A stretch of 64,000 nucleotides of DNA from Xiphias gladius (taxonomy: Eukaryota; Chordata; Actinopteri; Istiophoriformes; Xiphiidae): contig NC_053409.1 in NCBI RefSeq assembly GCF_016859285.1, forward strand, positions 24,151,476-24,215,475, in the 5' to 3' direction. This document shows positions 25,101 through 40,100 of this stretch, in pieces. How positions within the stretch are numbered: position 1 is the first letter of the stretch; every line of letters begins with the position of its first letter. The position numbers were made by a program, and so were the translations under genes. The notes under the pieces are model-generated. The model was not told where the DNA came from, did no database searches, and was given only the letters and a program-made list of their open reading frames with translations.

Positions 25101-28100
25101 ACAGCCCGTCCCAGGTTGGGGTCATTTTCCTTCCACCTTACTCTCTATCCCTCAACCCTAGAGTCGGGTCATTTTCCCCGTGGAGGTGGAAAGTTTACGA
25201 CCACCAGCCACGTGATCAGGTGTCTCTCCTGGACGCAATGAATGCCGAGTGTTTGGACATAACGGCAGAAGATTGTCAGGATGGACCGGGCTGCAAAAAC
25301 GGTCTTTCCCAGGTGTATTTCAAGAGAGGACATGAGGTGTGATGTGGATTAGAACTTGTGGCCAAATGCAGAAGACAGTATTGACTGGCGCTGTTGTATT
25401 TCTATATCTCTAGCTATTCTATGCGCGTACGATAATAGTTTTGTATTGCATTGCTGATATTACTTTTGTTTTATTTTGTGAACCTTTGAATAACTCAATG
25501 CAAAAATGTTGAAACTGAATAAGCTGTTGAAGCTTACTGCAGCATTTCTGATTCATTTCATTCCAGTGTTGCAAATGTGAGCTCAGTACAGAGAAATGTG
25601 AGTTAGCAATCCTAAAAAACTGTTTTGGAGAGATTCACCATCCACTCTGCTTATTTCCAGTGATGCAGATCAGCAAGCTGATAGAGATGGAGGTGCTGGA
25701 GGAGGCTCACCTACACCTGCTCGCCCTGCGGCGGGAGTTCCAGCAGGAACGGGAGCAGTGTGGTGAGGACTCACCCGTGGAGCTGGTCAAGAAGGAAAAA
25801 GACCTCAACCTCCTCTATGGAGACCTGAGGAACAAGGTCAAGGCCATAGTGCGCGACTCCAACTCTCTTCCCTCCAGAAACAAGGGGCTGCTGGTCCCCG
25901 TGGCCCGCATCATCCAGGAGGAGGAGAAGAGAGCCGAGGAGCCAGGAGGGCTGCCGGGCAGCTGGATGGAGGCCTGGAGGGAGGCGGTGGCCGAGGGGGT
26001 GCAGGTGAAGGTGGAAAGCGTTTACCTGGAGCAGAGGGAGCACAGCGCCTCTTGGCTGTCTGTTCACCTGGGTCTGCTGGGTAAGGCCATCGTGGAGGAC
26101 CTGGAGAATGTGAAGAGGGAGCTGCGTAGGTCTTACCCGCCCAGCTTCAAAGTCTTCAGCGCCTACGTGAAGAGCTATCACAGAGACGTCGGGCAGCATC
26201 TGAAGAAGCTGGAGCAGCAGGTGACGGAGCTGAAGGATCTGCACGCTCTGCTGGACTGGACCATCAACAGATACAAGAGGTCAGTGAATCAATACGGCCA
26301 CTTCCCGGGAACACAGTGACATAGTTTACACCTGTTGACACCTGGAGGCCTCTCAGACGACCGCTCTCAGAGCATAAACCAGGACATCGAGAATGACCGA
26401 TCTAAAGAGTACTTTACACTAACGTAAATATAATACAAATCATAGAAACCAGATTGGCATAACTTCCATTTCTGTTGCTTCGTTTTTTACTTTACACTAC
26501 AGGTTTTTTTGGTGTTTTTTTTGGCCGTCTTTCCCTAAGACAACACGCAGTAACAGTAGCAAATAAGAAGTTTGCTACTGTTACTCAGTCAGGGCATGTT
26601 TTACATCCTGGACCCAAGCCAGCACATCAGTGGAGAGTTGAGCATTCCTAAAGTCCAACTAAAATTAAATTCCTTTTTTTTTTTTTTTTTTTTTAAATCT
26701 GCCACAGCACGCATATTTGCTCTGTAGATCTTTTGTCCTGTGAGATATTTTTGGTTTTCATGATGGCGCCCCCGTAGTTTTACTTCAATTTAACCGAACC
26801 CTGTTCTGGTGTCGGTCTACGTAGATGGAGACCTTATTTTGATACAGCAAACTAAATCTTGCATAAAGCAGCAAGGTCAGTGTTGTATCTCTGGTGGAGC
26901 GGACCGCCACACCGAGCCAACCTGTCAAGTCTCCTGCTTATCTAATTCCGACTTATCTAACAAACATGAACACACGTCTTGTCCTGCACCCCGGCTTGTC
27001 GAGTGAACATTCGCCGGGGAAAAGTGCACTGCTAACGCCAGCCTGCAGCTAATTAGCTAATTAGCTAAACAGCTAATTAGCTTAAAAAGCATGTGAACGT
27101 GTCTGCAAAAGTCACTGCAGTTCGGTCAGGTGCTTCTGTGGTCCTTACTGGAAATGTAGCGACGGAGCACGCTTGTTCAGTCCCTGCTGTCAAACGACTT
27201 TAACATCAGAATCGGTTTCCCTCTCAGGTCTACGATGTCCTCCGCGGCTCTAGAGCAGCCTCGTCAAATGTGTGAGAAGACAACCCCCAGTTATGCCATC
27301 AGGCTCACTCAGCTTGGGCTCGGCCACTGCACCTGCAAACTGGGATCATTGGGTTTTGAAAGACGTAGGTGTTTACCAGGCAGAGAGCGGGTCTAATGAA
27401 AGCCAAGTTTATAGAATCCAGGGGCTAAAACTTGGGATATTTCAGCCTCCGCTGCTTTGATTTTTAACCCTTATAAAAACCTGTCTCTTGCGAATTCCCC
27501 CGACTTCATGGACGTGCATTACTAAACTGACGGAGTACCTTCTTCTTACAGCCCGGGTCATATTTTCACTGTTATGGACATTATTCCTACAAGGTTATGA
27601 TAAAATCCCACTCACCTGTGAGATTAGCACCTGGTAACACTTACGACACTGACAGTAATTGCAGTTCGATGCATTTTTGTCCCAGCATTCAAATGACATA
27701 GAGGATGACATGAGGCATTTTGGAAAGGAAAGATGAGAAGAATGACACGGAATAAAAGTCCTCGGCCAGACGCGAATCAGGGACATTATGTATACACGAC
27801 CCGTCTGACTGTCTTCCTGGAAGAATTGTTTGCAGTCTCGAACTTGTCGGAAATACCCCAAACAGATCTAAAAAGGCATCTCGGCCGCCCGCGTATGAGT
27901 TCACGGATGGTGCGGACAGAGGTGTGTAGAGGACACCCGGCGACGCCCCAGCGCCACAGCGAGAGCATGAGCGGGGGAGGCGGTTAGAAAAAGAGGCAGC
28001 GGCTGCTGACGTTTGTTTGTTGCATCAGGTCAAAACTACCCAAAAACCTGAGCTCGAAACAACATTTGGGAGACAAAAAAATAAACAGCTGGTCTGATAA

Positions 28101-31100
28101 AAAAGAGGCACAACACTCTCCAGAGGCCAAAATGGAAAAAATATAATCAGGTCATCACATTTCTCACAGATTAGCCAATTTAAAGTACATTACACTAAAG
28201 TTAAGTTTATACTCTGCATCATACATATACTGAGACTGTTCTTACTGACTGTCACTATCACATGCACAAAGTTCATGAAAGGCGATTGGCCTTTCATGAA
28301 CTTTGAGTTTCATGAACCTAAAGAAATGATGGATTCCTCCTAAACATTTTTTTTTTTGCATTTGCGATGACTGGTGTTTACAGTGCCGTACTTGCAGCGG
28401 AGAAGCCCGTGAGCCACCTGCAGCGTCTCCGGGGAAGGATTTATCGTATTTGATCAGAAATAATTGTATGTTACAACAATTCTCTCGTTCCAAAACATCA
28501 CGTAAAGCTCTCGTTTCCCAAATCCCTTCAGACCCAATGAGTTCTGGTCAAATCTGACAGGAGGCGACACGTCTTCGGCATTCTTTAGTGCCCACAGATT
28601 GCAGTACAATGAAATGTTGTGAAGGTGTCTTGTTTCCACCCCCGGCAGCGAGAGGATTATGGGAAGCCTGTCCCTGCAGCCGGACATGAGGGATGAAAGC
28701 ACCGACCTGCAGCTGGAGGAAAACTTCCTGGAGCAGCTGAAGGAGAAATACTGCTGCAGACTGAAGGTGAGGACACCGGCATCGTATCGTCTGTAATTTT
28801 TTTTTCAGGTCTTCGGGGGTTTTCGTTACCTCGTAGAGTTATTAAAAGCTTACACTTTTTTTTTTAAGACCCAGTATTTTTTTCACGAGGATTCAGGATT
28901 TCTCGGTAATGGCCTCAATCTATCTACGGCCCTGGGAGCGCTGAGTGATGAGATAATATAAAGTGTGTCTCCAGTGGAGGATCAGAAGACTTGGTGTCTA
29001 ACTCGATGCTGGTGAACACGGGCCCGAGGCATTAGTTTGACAAGATGAGTCAAAATAGAGACCTCATTTCATCATATTTAACCTCGACTCATCTCAGTGC
29101 ACTTTTCTATTTTTCCGGCCTTGAGTATTAAATAGATCAATCGGACATTATGAAGTAAAATAATCGTGCGAAAGAATACAGATGCTATATTTAAACATTA
29201 AATTGTCATTTTAAAATGTCCTTCTTCTGAAATTTCGTAACATAATTTCTCTCAGTGAATTTTTTATTTCATAACGTCGCTTTTCATTATGTGATTATGT
29301 GGAGGGAGCACAGAGAGCTGAATCCACACAATAAAGACTAATGATCATGCTGTGATTCATTTCACTTCATAGTGGAGTTGAGATATAAACACTGAGATCC
29401 ACGTTTTCATCTACCTCTTGGCTCTGAGGTGGAAATTGTTGCCCATCTCTACAAATATTCACCCCACCCTGCTTTTCTCCACTGGTCACTGCAGCTGGAC
29501 ATGAGATCTTCGCTCGACAGCCTCATTGAACTTGAAAAGGAAGAAGTTTGGAGGGACTGCAGAACTCCAGGGAAGGAGGAGGACTTCCTCAACTCCCCGC
29601 TTCATATGGACATCTGGACGGTACGCTATCACGTGTTTTCTTCATGTGGTTAAGACCAAAACATCTTTCCAAAAGTTTTCTTGAAATATCACATGGTAGG
29701 TTTGCTTTACTGTATTCAAAATCAAGCATAAATGTCGGAAAACGTATGTGCTAAAAGTAATGTATAATTATTTTTTTTTAGCAGACACATCCTGACCATC
29801 GGTTAAAGTCTGCCTTTATGAAAGCACACAAGTACCTAAAATACACAGGAGATATAATCTCGTTTTTTTGGAAGAAAAGTGTCTGTGCATCTTCATTTTG
29901 CTTAAAAGCATTCCTTAAACTTTTTCTGTTTCAAAAGATATTTCAAAAACAAGAAAATTAAATACTTATGTATTAGTAAATGCAATATTTATTTCTAAAT
30001 ACGCACCTTTGTTGTTAGGCCTGATAATGATTCAGATATTCTTGTTTTCTATGTGGCTTAACAGGTTTGAGTTTATGTTTTTTTCCCAGTTCTGTTGTTG
30101 CTGTTTGTGCTCCCTTTTTTTTCCTTCAAATTATTATTTGTGTTTATTTTTGTGGTTGTCAGTTTGCTTTTTCTTGTATTTGTGTCTCCCTCCAAAATCA
30201 AATGGCCAAGTATCCAATCATCAAGCCTTACGGTCTGCGGGGTGAATTTCAGTGTCAGGGGAACATTGAACTTAATCCGGCGAGGACACAGTTCGGTGTC
30301 GAGATGACGCCAGTGAGATGTTTTGTCTGATCCAACCCGGCGCAACACAGTGTTTCGCCCACGTAGCGGCAGCAGAGAGCTTCACTTTGACTTTGACACT
30401 GTTTTGGTTTCTCTCTCTAGAAAGTGGAGGGAATCGTTGTTAACTCTAAACAAATTGATGCTCAGCTGGAACAGAGAGTCATCTCTTCCTGCCTCGAGGA
30501 ATTGAAACAGTTCCCCAAAAGGTACGTCAGCACCGAACAAAAAAAGAAAAAAGAAAACACACAATGAATGTGTACGTATACTTAAAGTTATTAATGTACT
30601 CTATGTTTACTGATAGTAAATGTGAGAATAATTTTCACTTTGTTACTTTTGACAAATATTCAGCCTGCAGGGTCATCCAAGGCATCTTAGAGAGGAAGGC
30701 TGCCACCTCATCGCATAGCAATAGAACAGAAACACGTGAAATGAGCTGAAAGACACAACAGTGCCCCCCCCCCCCCCATTTTGGCAGATTTGAGTCTTTG
30801 AGACTTGAGCCATTGTTGTATCTTAACAGTGGGTCAAATGATTGTGTTTAGTGACACAATGATGAAACCACCAAGAGTAATAACAAGCTCTACAAAGCTT
30901 TTCAGCCTCTTTTAGTTCATTGTTTCGGTTTTTCTATCAGTCTTATTAGTTACCAACACATAACCACTAAATAAGTAACAACATATAAAAGTTTGTCTTC
31001 AATTTCACGCTCCAAGTCTTTAAAGGGCTTTTTTTTTTTTTCATTGACTCATTCATAACAACTTATTTCAGTTCTTCTAGTATCTATAAGAACAATAAGA

Positions 31101-34100
31101 GACAATAGGCTCCTGGGCACAGACATGTAAAAGGCCCCCCCGCCCCTCCATACATAGGTGCAAGACACGCAGACTGAAAGCTGCCACGTCATTTGCAGCC
31201 GTTTTGTGTCTCTTTGGGGTCACTGTGAGTCTCTTTGTAGTTTGTTGTTCGCAATCGCTTCAGACTGAAGCTCTGGCCCCTGGGGCCCCCACGCCTGTTC
31301 AGTAATCCTTCCATGACGCCAAGTACATAAGACTGTCGTCACTTCTATTTATTTAATTTATGAGAGAGGAGGTCAAAGGACGAATATCAGTGCCAGACCG
31401 GAGGAATAAGTAAAACAACATTTTCAATTCTCTGTTTCTTCTTGGGGAAGGAAACTGTTGCCTGCAACAAGATAAAATCCCAAAAGTATTTAAAAACATG
31501 AATAAAGAAGTAAAAGAAGAAGGAGAAGCACTGGGGGGAATCTGCCCACTGCAAAACAAAACAAAGACATCAAAAAACTACCCTGCCCTCATGCAATAAC
31601 CACAGTTGCACCATTTTCCAATGAAGCAATTTGAGAAGATTCCCCTTGTTTATTTTTACCTGAATCACGCAACTCCACAGTTTTGCATCCAGAAAAGCTC
31701 ATGTATGAAGATCATGTGTCCATCCTCTCTTTCATCATTCTTTATCTAAAAAAAAAAAAAAAGGGAGAGAGAGAGACAGATCAGTTAAAACTCCCGATTC
31801 CTCCTCTTCCTCTCCACAGCACAACATAGAGCAGAAAAAAGAAAATAAGACATAAACATCAACATTCATCTGTTGTCTCAGAATATCCAGAGTAAGACGA
31901 AAGAAAACTTGTGCAGCTTGTGCAATAACTAAATCAAGGGGTGTATCTTTGAAAGCTTGTTGTTGTCATTCACTGGCAGAGATTTTCATTCTCCGCAGAA
32001 ACAACAGCTCATTTTTAGAACTATTTAGAATGTTTTATTTCACATTGTTAAAGAGCTATCTCGAATTGTTGAGTTTTACGAGTGATGGAACTTATTAGAT
32101 GCCCCGGTTTGTGGTTTTCCAACATTTCAGTTCGTTGTCCTGTGATGCAGGGTCCTTAGTTTCCCTCCGTGTCGTCTCTTGCTTTTCATCCTGCCACTAA
32201 CGCCTCTCTGGCTCCGTCCCTTACTTACGCAAGTATCGGCTGCAGAGCTGGTCACAGCATCAACTACACGGGCATCACCATTTATCTTTGCTCAGCCGTT
32301 CGATCAGTAACGTTTAGTGTCCGGGGCACTTTCCAAACCGCGACCACGGCTTTAAAGTTTTGTATATTTTGTATTAACGTGCCTGTGCACTCACAGATTC
32401 ACTGTATCGTTGTTCTCAATACTCATCCTTGCACTTCTAATAAAGCACCTTGCCATACGAACACAAGACAATATATGTAGTATCTACAGTACCAGACCTG
32501 GACTGACCATGTACGGCATATTACCAGGCACTATTAGTTTTTAGTTTTGGTTTCAGTTACTGGTCAAATATTTTAGCAATTTTTCTGTAATTTTTTGTCT
32601 TAACAACCTCTCTGAGTGTCTGTTGTGTGTCTTTTATTCTTGTGATTCTTGTGTGCATTCTTTTTTTAATTGGGATTAATAATCAATCTACGCTACATAT
32701 CTACCTACTGTCAGATGTTCCCGTTAATTTGTCCACACCCACGTAGGTCTGTCCTCTGTCAATTTTGTGATCATTATGCTTTATGGATGAACTTGATTTC
32801 ACTAAATGTTTATGAAGTTGAATGGTGAATTTCCCTTTTGTGGATTTGGGAATTTGTCTGACAGGCTGAATCCATCTCGCTCCTCCTGTAACCTGAGCCT
32901 CGTCTGTCCTCTGCAGGTTTGAGCTGGAGTTCAAGCGTCACTGCAGCGCTCTCCGACCGCAGCCGCTTTGGGCTAAGTATCAGATAACCTACATCAACAG
33001 CTTCACCGCTCTACAGTAAGTCTACAGTAAGACTTCCTGCACAGCGTTAAACCAAAACAAAAGTGACAGCCCGCCTCCCTCCCCCGGAAAAAGTCACCAG
33101 ACTCACCCAGAGAGGATGTGAGTGTGGGGCGAACCGTTTACCCCCTGTTTTAAGATCCTGATAAAGATGTGTGATTTATTATGCCCTCAGTGGAGTTTAG
33201 AGCCCCAGTTCTTCAGGTTAAGCTAACCAGAAAAAAAGGAAATACTACTTATGGCTTATGCTACTTTATGGTTTTTCTTATGGTTAATAGTTACAGAAAG
33301 TTAATTGTATCTAAATACAACAGAATTTCACTTTATTGTCCACGAGAGTGAGAACTGTCTTTAGCTCACGAATATGTTATAGCGGCACAAAGACGACCCA
33401 ACAAAACAACACACGTGGTAAAAGAACACCGTCAAAGTGTAAAACACAGTAGATTAGTGAAAAACGCAAATGCAATGCTGAAAAAAACAAAGCTTAAATC
33501 GTTAGAATATAAAATAAAACACTGCAGAGCAAGATGCCTTGCTCACAAATAACATCAAATTAATAGTGCAGGCAGTGGGTATGAGAAGGGTCTTTCCTGA
33601 TCTCCTTTTGTCCCGTAAGTCTCCGTCAGTCCTCGCCGTGACCCTCAGGAGTAGAATTAACCAGTGGCACTCATCACATTAGCTCAGTGTATTCAAAACA
33701 GTGGAGTAACCCCCTGTGCTGACCTCCTGTCAAGAGCAGCTTTAATCAGCTTTAATGCGCAACCAAAAAAAACTCAAGTTCCACTTACTAGCCTTTTTCC
33801 GGAATTTTAAGCTGCAATCTAAGCTCAGCAATCTCCATGTACTGAGGAGGATCATGTTATAGGGGTTGAAAGCTCCGGAAAAAGCTCACACCTTAAGTCA
33901 CACTTTTCTCGTAACATGTTTTGAGTTTTTATTTTGAAGGTCAGCCATACCAGAAGTTACTTTCTTATTAACCTGGACAGTTTAACAAACTGCCTTTGTC
34001 AATTATCCTGTTATATTTTAGTTTAGTGGATTATGATTATTTTAAATCGTTTCCTTCTTCTGTATCTTGATGGAAAACAAAAAATAAATCGCACGAAGCA

Positions 34101-37100
34101 AAGGAACGGTCTAGGAGGCAGACTGGGGAGCATATTGTGAGAATCAGTGTCTGGGTGATTCATCTCCGAGCTATGCTTGACATTTTTCCACTCGGCTTGG
34201 ACTAGTGGTAGTCGCTTGTTCCTTTAAAGTGCAGAGCAGAGGCACGAGGTTGGTGCCACTTGCATCTGACTGGATGAGACGGCGTAAATGTGCCAGCCCT
34301 TGAGAAAGGGCCGCCCTAATGGGATTTCGGGGAATCGGGGCGGTGAGCGTGAAACGCTGGCGTGTAACCTGCACGTGAGGAGAAAGAACAGAGACCACAC
34401 TCGCCTGCTAAACCTCCAAAACCCCCCCAGCTGCCTTGTCTGTTTTCGTCCTTGTCATTGTGGGGTATTGAGTGTAGACTGATGAGAGAAAAAATTAATT
34501 GAAACCATTTTAAGGGGTCTGAAGGCTTTCTGAGTGCCCCGTACAGGCGTCCTCGAATGGCCCGTCACAAACCACATCTGCTTTCGCTGTGACTGACAAG
34601 AGCAGCCGGTGGTGGTTAGTGTGCTCTCGGTCCTTTCTCTTTCCCGTGCTGATTACATGCCAGCGTTTCACAACCGCCACCCTTTTTTTTTTTTTCCTCC
34701 AAGGCTGCAACGAATGCACCGTAGATGCACCGTCATGCAGCAGGAAACCTTCAGGAGAAATTTGATGAAAAACACTGAGAACAAAAAAAACAAACAAACA
34801 AAAAAAACGGCAAAATAATCACCTCATTATGTCGATTTTTTTAGGCTGAGTTTTATTTACGATCAAATTGAAGAAAATCTGAGGACATGTTTGGACAAAG
34901 AAGAAAATGTCAAAAACGCAAATAGATTAAAATAAAAATAAAATCAAGACAGTGTAAAAACCATTTTCATTTTGGGGTCCGAAGCGTTGCAACAAAACAG
35001 GTCGTTTGTGCTCAATAATGCCAATCGAGACCAAATAAGTGGACGTCTTACACATGATCCTTTTCATCATTTATTTTTTCTCTCTCTCTTTTTTGAACCT
35101 AGTGGGTTTTGAAATCTCGCAGCGATTGCCAGGCTACAGGGGGGGGGTTTACACGGGATTCCCCCCATTCAGGCTTAGTCCAGCCAAAGAACAATAAATA
35201 CATATCTTCTCACTCAGTTTTAAGGAGACTATTCATAACTTTCCTTTCTTAGTAGAAACATTTCACAGGGAGGTCTCGGATTATCTGAAGCAACTGGGAC
35301 ACTGTTTCTGGAGAACCACATTCCGGTGGAGTCTTTCAGGATTGCAGTGAACTGAAATATCTCAACAACTACCGGGGGGATTACTATGAGATTTCACTTA
35401 GCTACTCATTGGTCCCCAGAGGATGAGTCGTAGAGACTTTGGTGATTCCCTGACTTTTCCTGTAGCGCCACCACGGGGTTGACATTTATGACAAGGGGCC
35501 TAAAAGAAGACCTCTTTGGTCAAAAGATTGGGAACCGCTGGTCTAGTCCTGTAATTTAAAAGAACTTTTTTCCAATATTTTGTGTGTAAAATCTTAATTT
35601 GGAAAGTTCCTAGTAACTCCTGCTGTAAGACTAATGTAATGGAGTACAAAGTGCAAGAATTCAGTGTGAAATGTAGATGAGCTAAAGTAAAAGCTGCTAA
35701 AAATTGTACCCAAGTGTAGTTCTCAAGTTATTGTCACATTTTGCTCATAATGCTCAAAGTGTAACTGAACTAAACAAGTCATATGTATCATATGTATGCG
35801 TTATTATCTCAAAAACTGAGGCTTTTCCGTGTCCCGTTGTCCCGTTTCAACTCCTGCAGGCAGCACATGGAGGGGTACGGGGGAGCCTGTCCAGATGAGG
35901 TGGAGGGGTTCAGAAAAGAGGTGAACTGGCTGATCGTCAGGCTCACGCAGGGCCTGGAGGACCAGTTCAAAGACGATGTCAAGGTACGATAGCGGATCGT
36001 CGGATCAAATTCTGTCCAGGTTATAGGTGAAATCCCAGATTCCGGTTTTCATCGATTCATTTCCTCATACGCAGCAGCCGTTCTCCATTGTGGTTTCTAA
36101 AAAGGGAATTGTAAAGGGGATGCTACTTTTCTGAATCCTTAATCAAAAACATGGTTTACCGTATAACACCACAAAAAAGCAAGCGCGGGGACAAGTGAAA
36201 ACAGGATGTAAGACGGTGAACTCCTAATCAGAGGTGAACTGACACAACACGTCACTGGTGACTTCCTTACATGTTAATGTTTAGTTAATGTCTGGTTAAG
36301 CTTAGGCACAAAACCACACAGTTAAAATTAGAGAAACATCGCAGCCACGGTTGAACAAAACCAACACTGACTCACGGCAGGAAGACTTACGCAGGCCCGT
36401 TTGTCTCAAACAGGGGGACTGCGTGAGTCTTCCTGCCGTCAGATGCTGGACACTTTATGTCCAACCATTCAGCGCTGACCTTGCCGAGAGGTTCTGTGGT
36501 ATTTTTATCTGTGTGGTATTTTTCCGTTGTGATTCCGAGAGACGTCGGTCATAATCCACATTCCACAAGAGGTGGCTTTCAGTTAGGTCCATAAGTATAT
36601 GGACAACGACTGAGCACCTATTGTTCATGCCGGTCTGCACAACACATGACGGGCAGAGCTTTACCGTGTGCGCGTTGCAAGACGGGACCACCAGCTGCAG
36701 ACACGAGTCCCTTTAGTCTGAGGCAAGTGGGAGAGTTGCAGGCATCTAAATAAGCAAGAATAAAAACATCCCTCCAATCTAGAGAAAGTAAAAGCTATTG
36801 TTTTTAACAACATGCTTGACATTTTTCATTTTGAGCCATTGTTCTGTGCTGTTGTCCAGCCGTATCTGAGGAGGATGATGACGAGGAAGTGGCTCACGGA
36901 TGATGAAGATTTTGATCAGCTTTACAGGCGGACAAAGCTGCTTTCCGAGAACTGCGCTCTCATGAGGCCTCCACATGTCCAGGTGAGGAGGAACGAGACG
37001 TCACACTTTATTGAATTTATTCCAGCTCAATCATTCAACTTACAAGAAAGACTCCCACCTGTTAATCATGATTGGCTACTTGCCATAGTGAGTAGCCAAT

Positions 37101-40100
37101 AAGGAGCTGATGTAGTTCTCAGTTAGGGCCAAATATCTGCTGGTATTTTTCCAGTCCTCATTAGACAAATCGAGTACAGCTGGAACCTTCAATGAAAAAA
37201 ACAAAAAAAATAAAAAATTGACAGGAGATTTTAGGTTTGTTAAGGTTTTATATTTGGGGTTAGGTTTGGCTTAATGAGTGCAAAAGATGCAAGAAGATTA
37301 AATAAAAATGAATTGAAGTGATAAGGTTTTCACTGATAAAAGTAATTGCTTTGAATGTCTGCAGAGGAAATCCTTATTTACTTTTCGTTGACCCTTTTGG
37401 AAGTTCCAGTGTATCAAACTGGGCACCATTGTTATTTTGCCGGATGCCGCAACTGCAGAAAACATTGCAGTTAGAGGACTAGACCCCGGCAACAGGCACG
37501 AATGAATAGCTGGAAGTAGGGGTGTCAGCGCAAACGATCTGACGGCTGCTCGTCGCCTGACGGACGAATAAAGACACCAGTGCCTCCCGGGGATGCTCAC
37601 ATTCCCCCTTTTTTTGTGTGCCTATCCTGTTATTCAGCCATCTATCTCCCTTCGTGTGTGTGCTCGTTGTGTTTCTCGACGACAGCCGTTTGCCAGCCGG
37701 CTGCACTACCACGTGGTGAGGGACTACATCGGCCAGCTGATGAAGAACAACTACTCCTGCAAGAACCGGAAACACGAGAAGGCGGCGGCCAAGATCCGTC
37801 GGCAGTGGGATAAACTTGTTGACGTGTTTGAGGACATGGTAATAAACTCTTTACTCCCCCATCAACAAGAGCAACATCTTCTCTGTTTGACCTGCACACG
37901 AATAGAGGAAAAGAAGGAAAAATATTTTTGGAGCCAACAATTTATTTCACAGTGTACCACAGTTGATCTAAACAGGTTTAATATAAAAGTAATAAAGTGC
38001 CGCTTTACACATTGATGCATCAGTATTAATAATCTAATAATCTTTTAATAGATACTTTAGTGATTTCGTATTGGACTTTCATAAAGTTGGGGGGGGGGGC
38101 TAACAGGAGACATTAAAAAGGAGTTGTCAAAACGAAGTATTCTGACTTTTACTCCCCAGACTACACCCTCTGATGAGTTATCAGACTTCAGAGCGCTGAT
38201 TCCACCGGATGAGTGGCGCCCCTCATGATGAATAAACTGACCTTTAAGTGTAAATCAGTCGAGTTCCTCTCTAAAGGGGTATTTTTAAGGATATTTTTTG
38301 GTACATTTTATTTCAGTGCCATGTACGAAAGTTAAAGTGTACTCCAAATACTGACAGATAGATAGATAGATAGATAGACGACAACTTTCATTTTTCTAAC
38401 ACCTATAAAGATTATTGAAAAAGTTGTACTGTGGTAATTCCATTAATTTGTTACCATATTGAAGTCATGGTCAAAACAGAACAAGGTTCATGTCATTATA
38501 ACAATATTCTTGAATTCTTATTTTGAAAAAAATGAATGTAAGTACCACTAAATCTTAATTTGTTTTCGCCATGGCAACTCTTTCTGTTTAAAAAAATTCA
38601 AAACATATTCAAACTTAGCAGCAGCAGCACACTCACTATTTTTGATTTTTGTTTTTTTTTTAATTTTGTTTTGTTTTTTCTGTTGTAGGGTTCGACTCAC
38701 AAGTGGCTGTACCCAGTAGGAGACGACCTGAGCAACATCATCGGTCAGAAAAACAAGGCGGACATAAAGGACCAAATTAAACCTTTAGTGGAGCATTACC
38801 CTGATTTCAGGTAAGCATTTCTAACTCACTCATTAAGACGCAATAAATCTGCAAGAGAAATATGCAGTGAAAGAAGACTAAATCCAAGAAAAGTCCATCT
38901 GTCCATCTGTTTTCCATTCTCACTTATACTCTTTGGGACTGCAGGAAGATGGGTGCTATCCCATCATGCCCTAGGTGACAGGAATGGTAGGTCACCAGTC
39001 TATAACAGGGAGCACTCCAAAACCAGACTAGAGCGGTGTTGGTTTGTACCCATTTGGTCATAGTTTCCATTCTCAAGTGGAGTATGGACCAACACTTAAA
39101 AGATGCTGAAAGACAAAATTAAAGATGGGTTGCAATGATAGTTGCGTAGATTGCTGGTATAACATGTTTGTAATTTTGCTGTTCCCCAAATTTACTGTTT
39201 AGTTGCATAATCGCACAACTCCTCTTCAAAAAAAAGCTGATTTAACATCACACCTGCCAAATCATATGGCCCCTACGATAATTTTTTCCAGGTTTTTTAC
39301 CCCCCCCCCCCGTGCCGCCACATAACAAGCTGGACAAATGGAGCACAACAACATATAGTGAAACACATTCACACTCAAACTCACTCCTGTGGACAGTTTT
39401 TGGATTTTTGGGTGTGGGAGGAAACTGAGGCACCAAAAGGAAGCAAATGAAGAAAAAAAAAAAACTGCTAACATCAGCATGATACCATGCTCACAGTGAC
39501 AGTTCTAATATCCTGATGTTCAGCAACATTAATGTTTATCATGTTCACCGTCTGAGTTTAGCCTGTTAGCAAGCTAACATTCGCAAATTAGCACAGAACG
39601 CAAAGTACAGCTGAGGCTGATGGAAATGTAGTTAGCTTTGCAGGTATTTGGTCATAGATCAAGGTATTAGATTAATTGGCATTTTGACCTGATAATGGCG
39701 TTATATGAAAAGTCAGGGGATCACCAAAGCGATTACAGTTCATCCTGAGGGCAACATGAATGTCTGTATCAAACACTATGGCAATCCAATCTAATAACTG
39801 TGAGATATTTCACACAAAAAAAAAAAAGTGACCTTCTTGGTGGCACTAGAGGAATGGTCAGGGGGATCACCAAAGTCCTTAGGATTCATCCTCTGGTGTC
39901 ATGAATGTCTGTATAAATTTAGGTGGAAATCCATCGAACAGACGTTGAGTCTTTTGAATTTATCCTGTTGAAGGGAACTTGAATATCTATAGTGAATTTC
40001 CGGGCTATCCATTTGATAGTTTCCAAGAAAAGTCAGGATCATCATAATCAGTAGCATTTCTTAACTAGACATCTACCTCACGTTCGTCTAGGGTGAATAA

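Noticed and set aside
25771-26244. 157-codon minus-strand open frame
   Set aside because: It is the antisense shadow of exoc3l4 exon 4, which has the better codon structure and family match.
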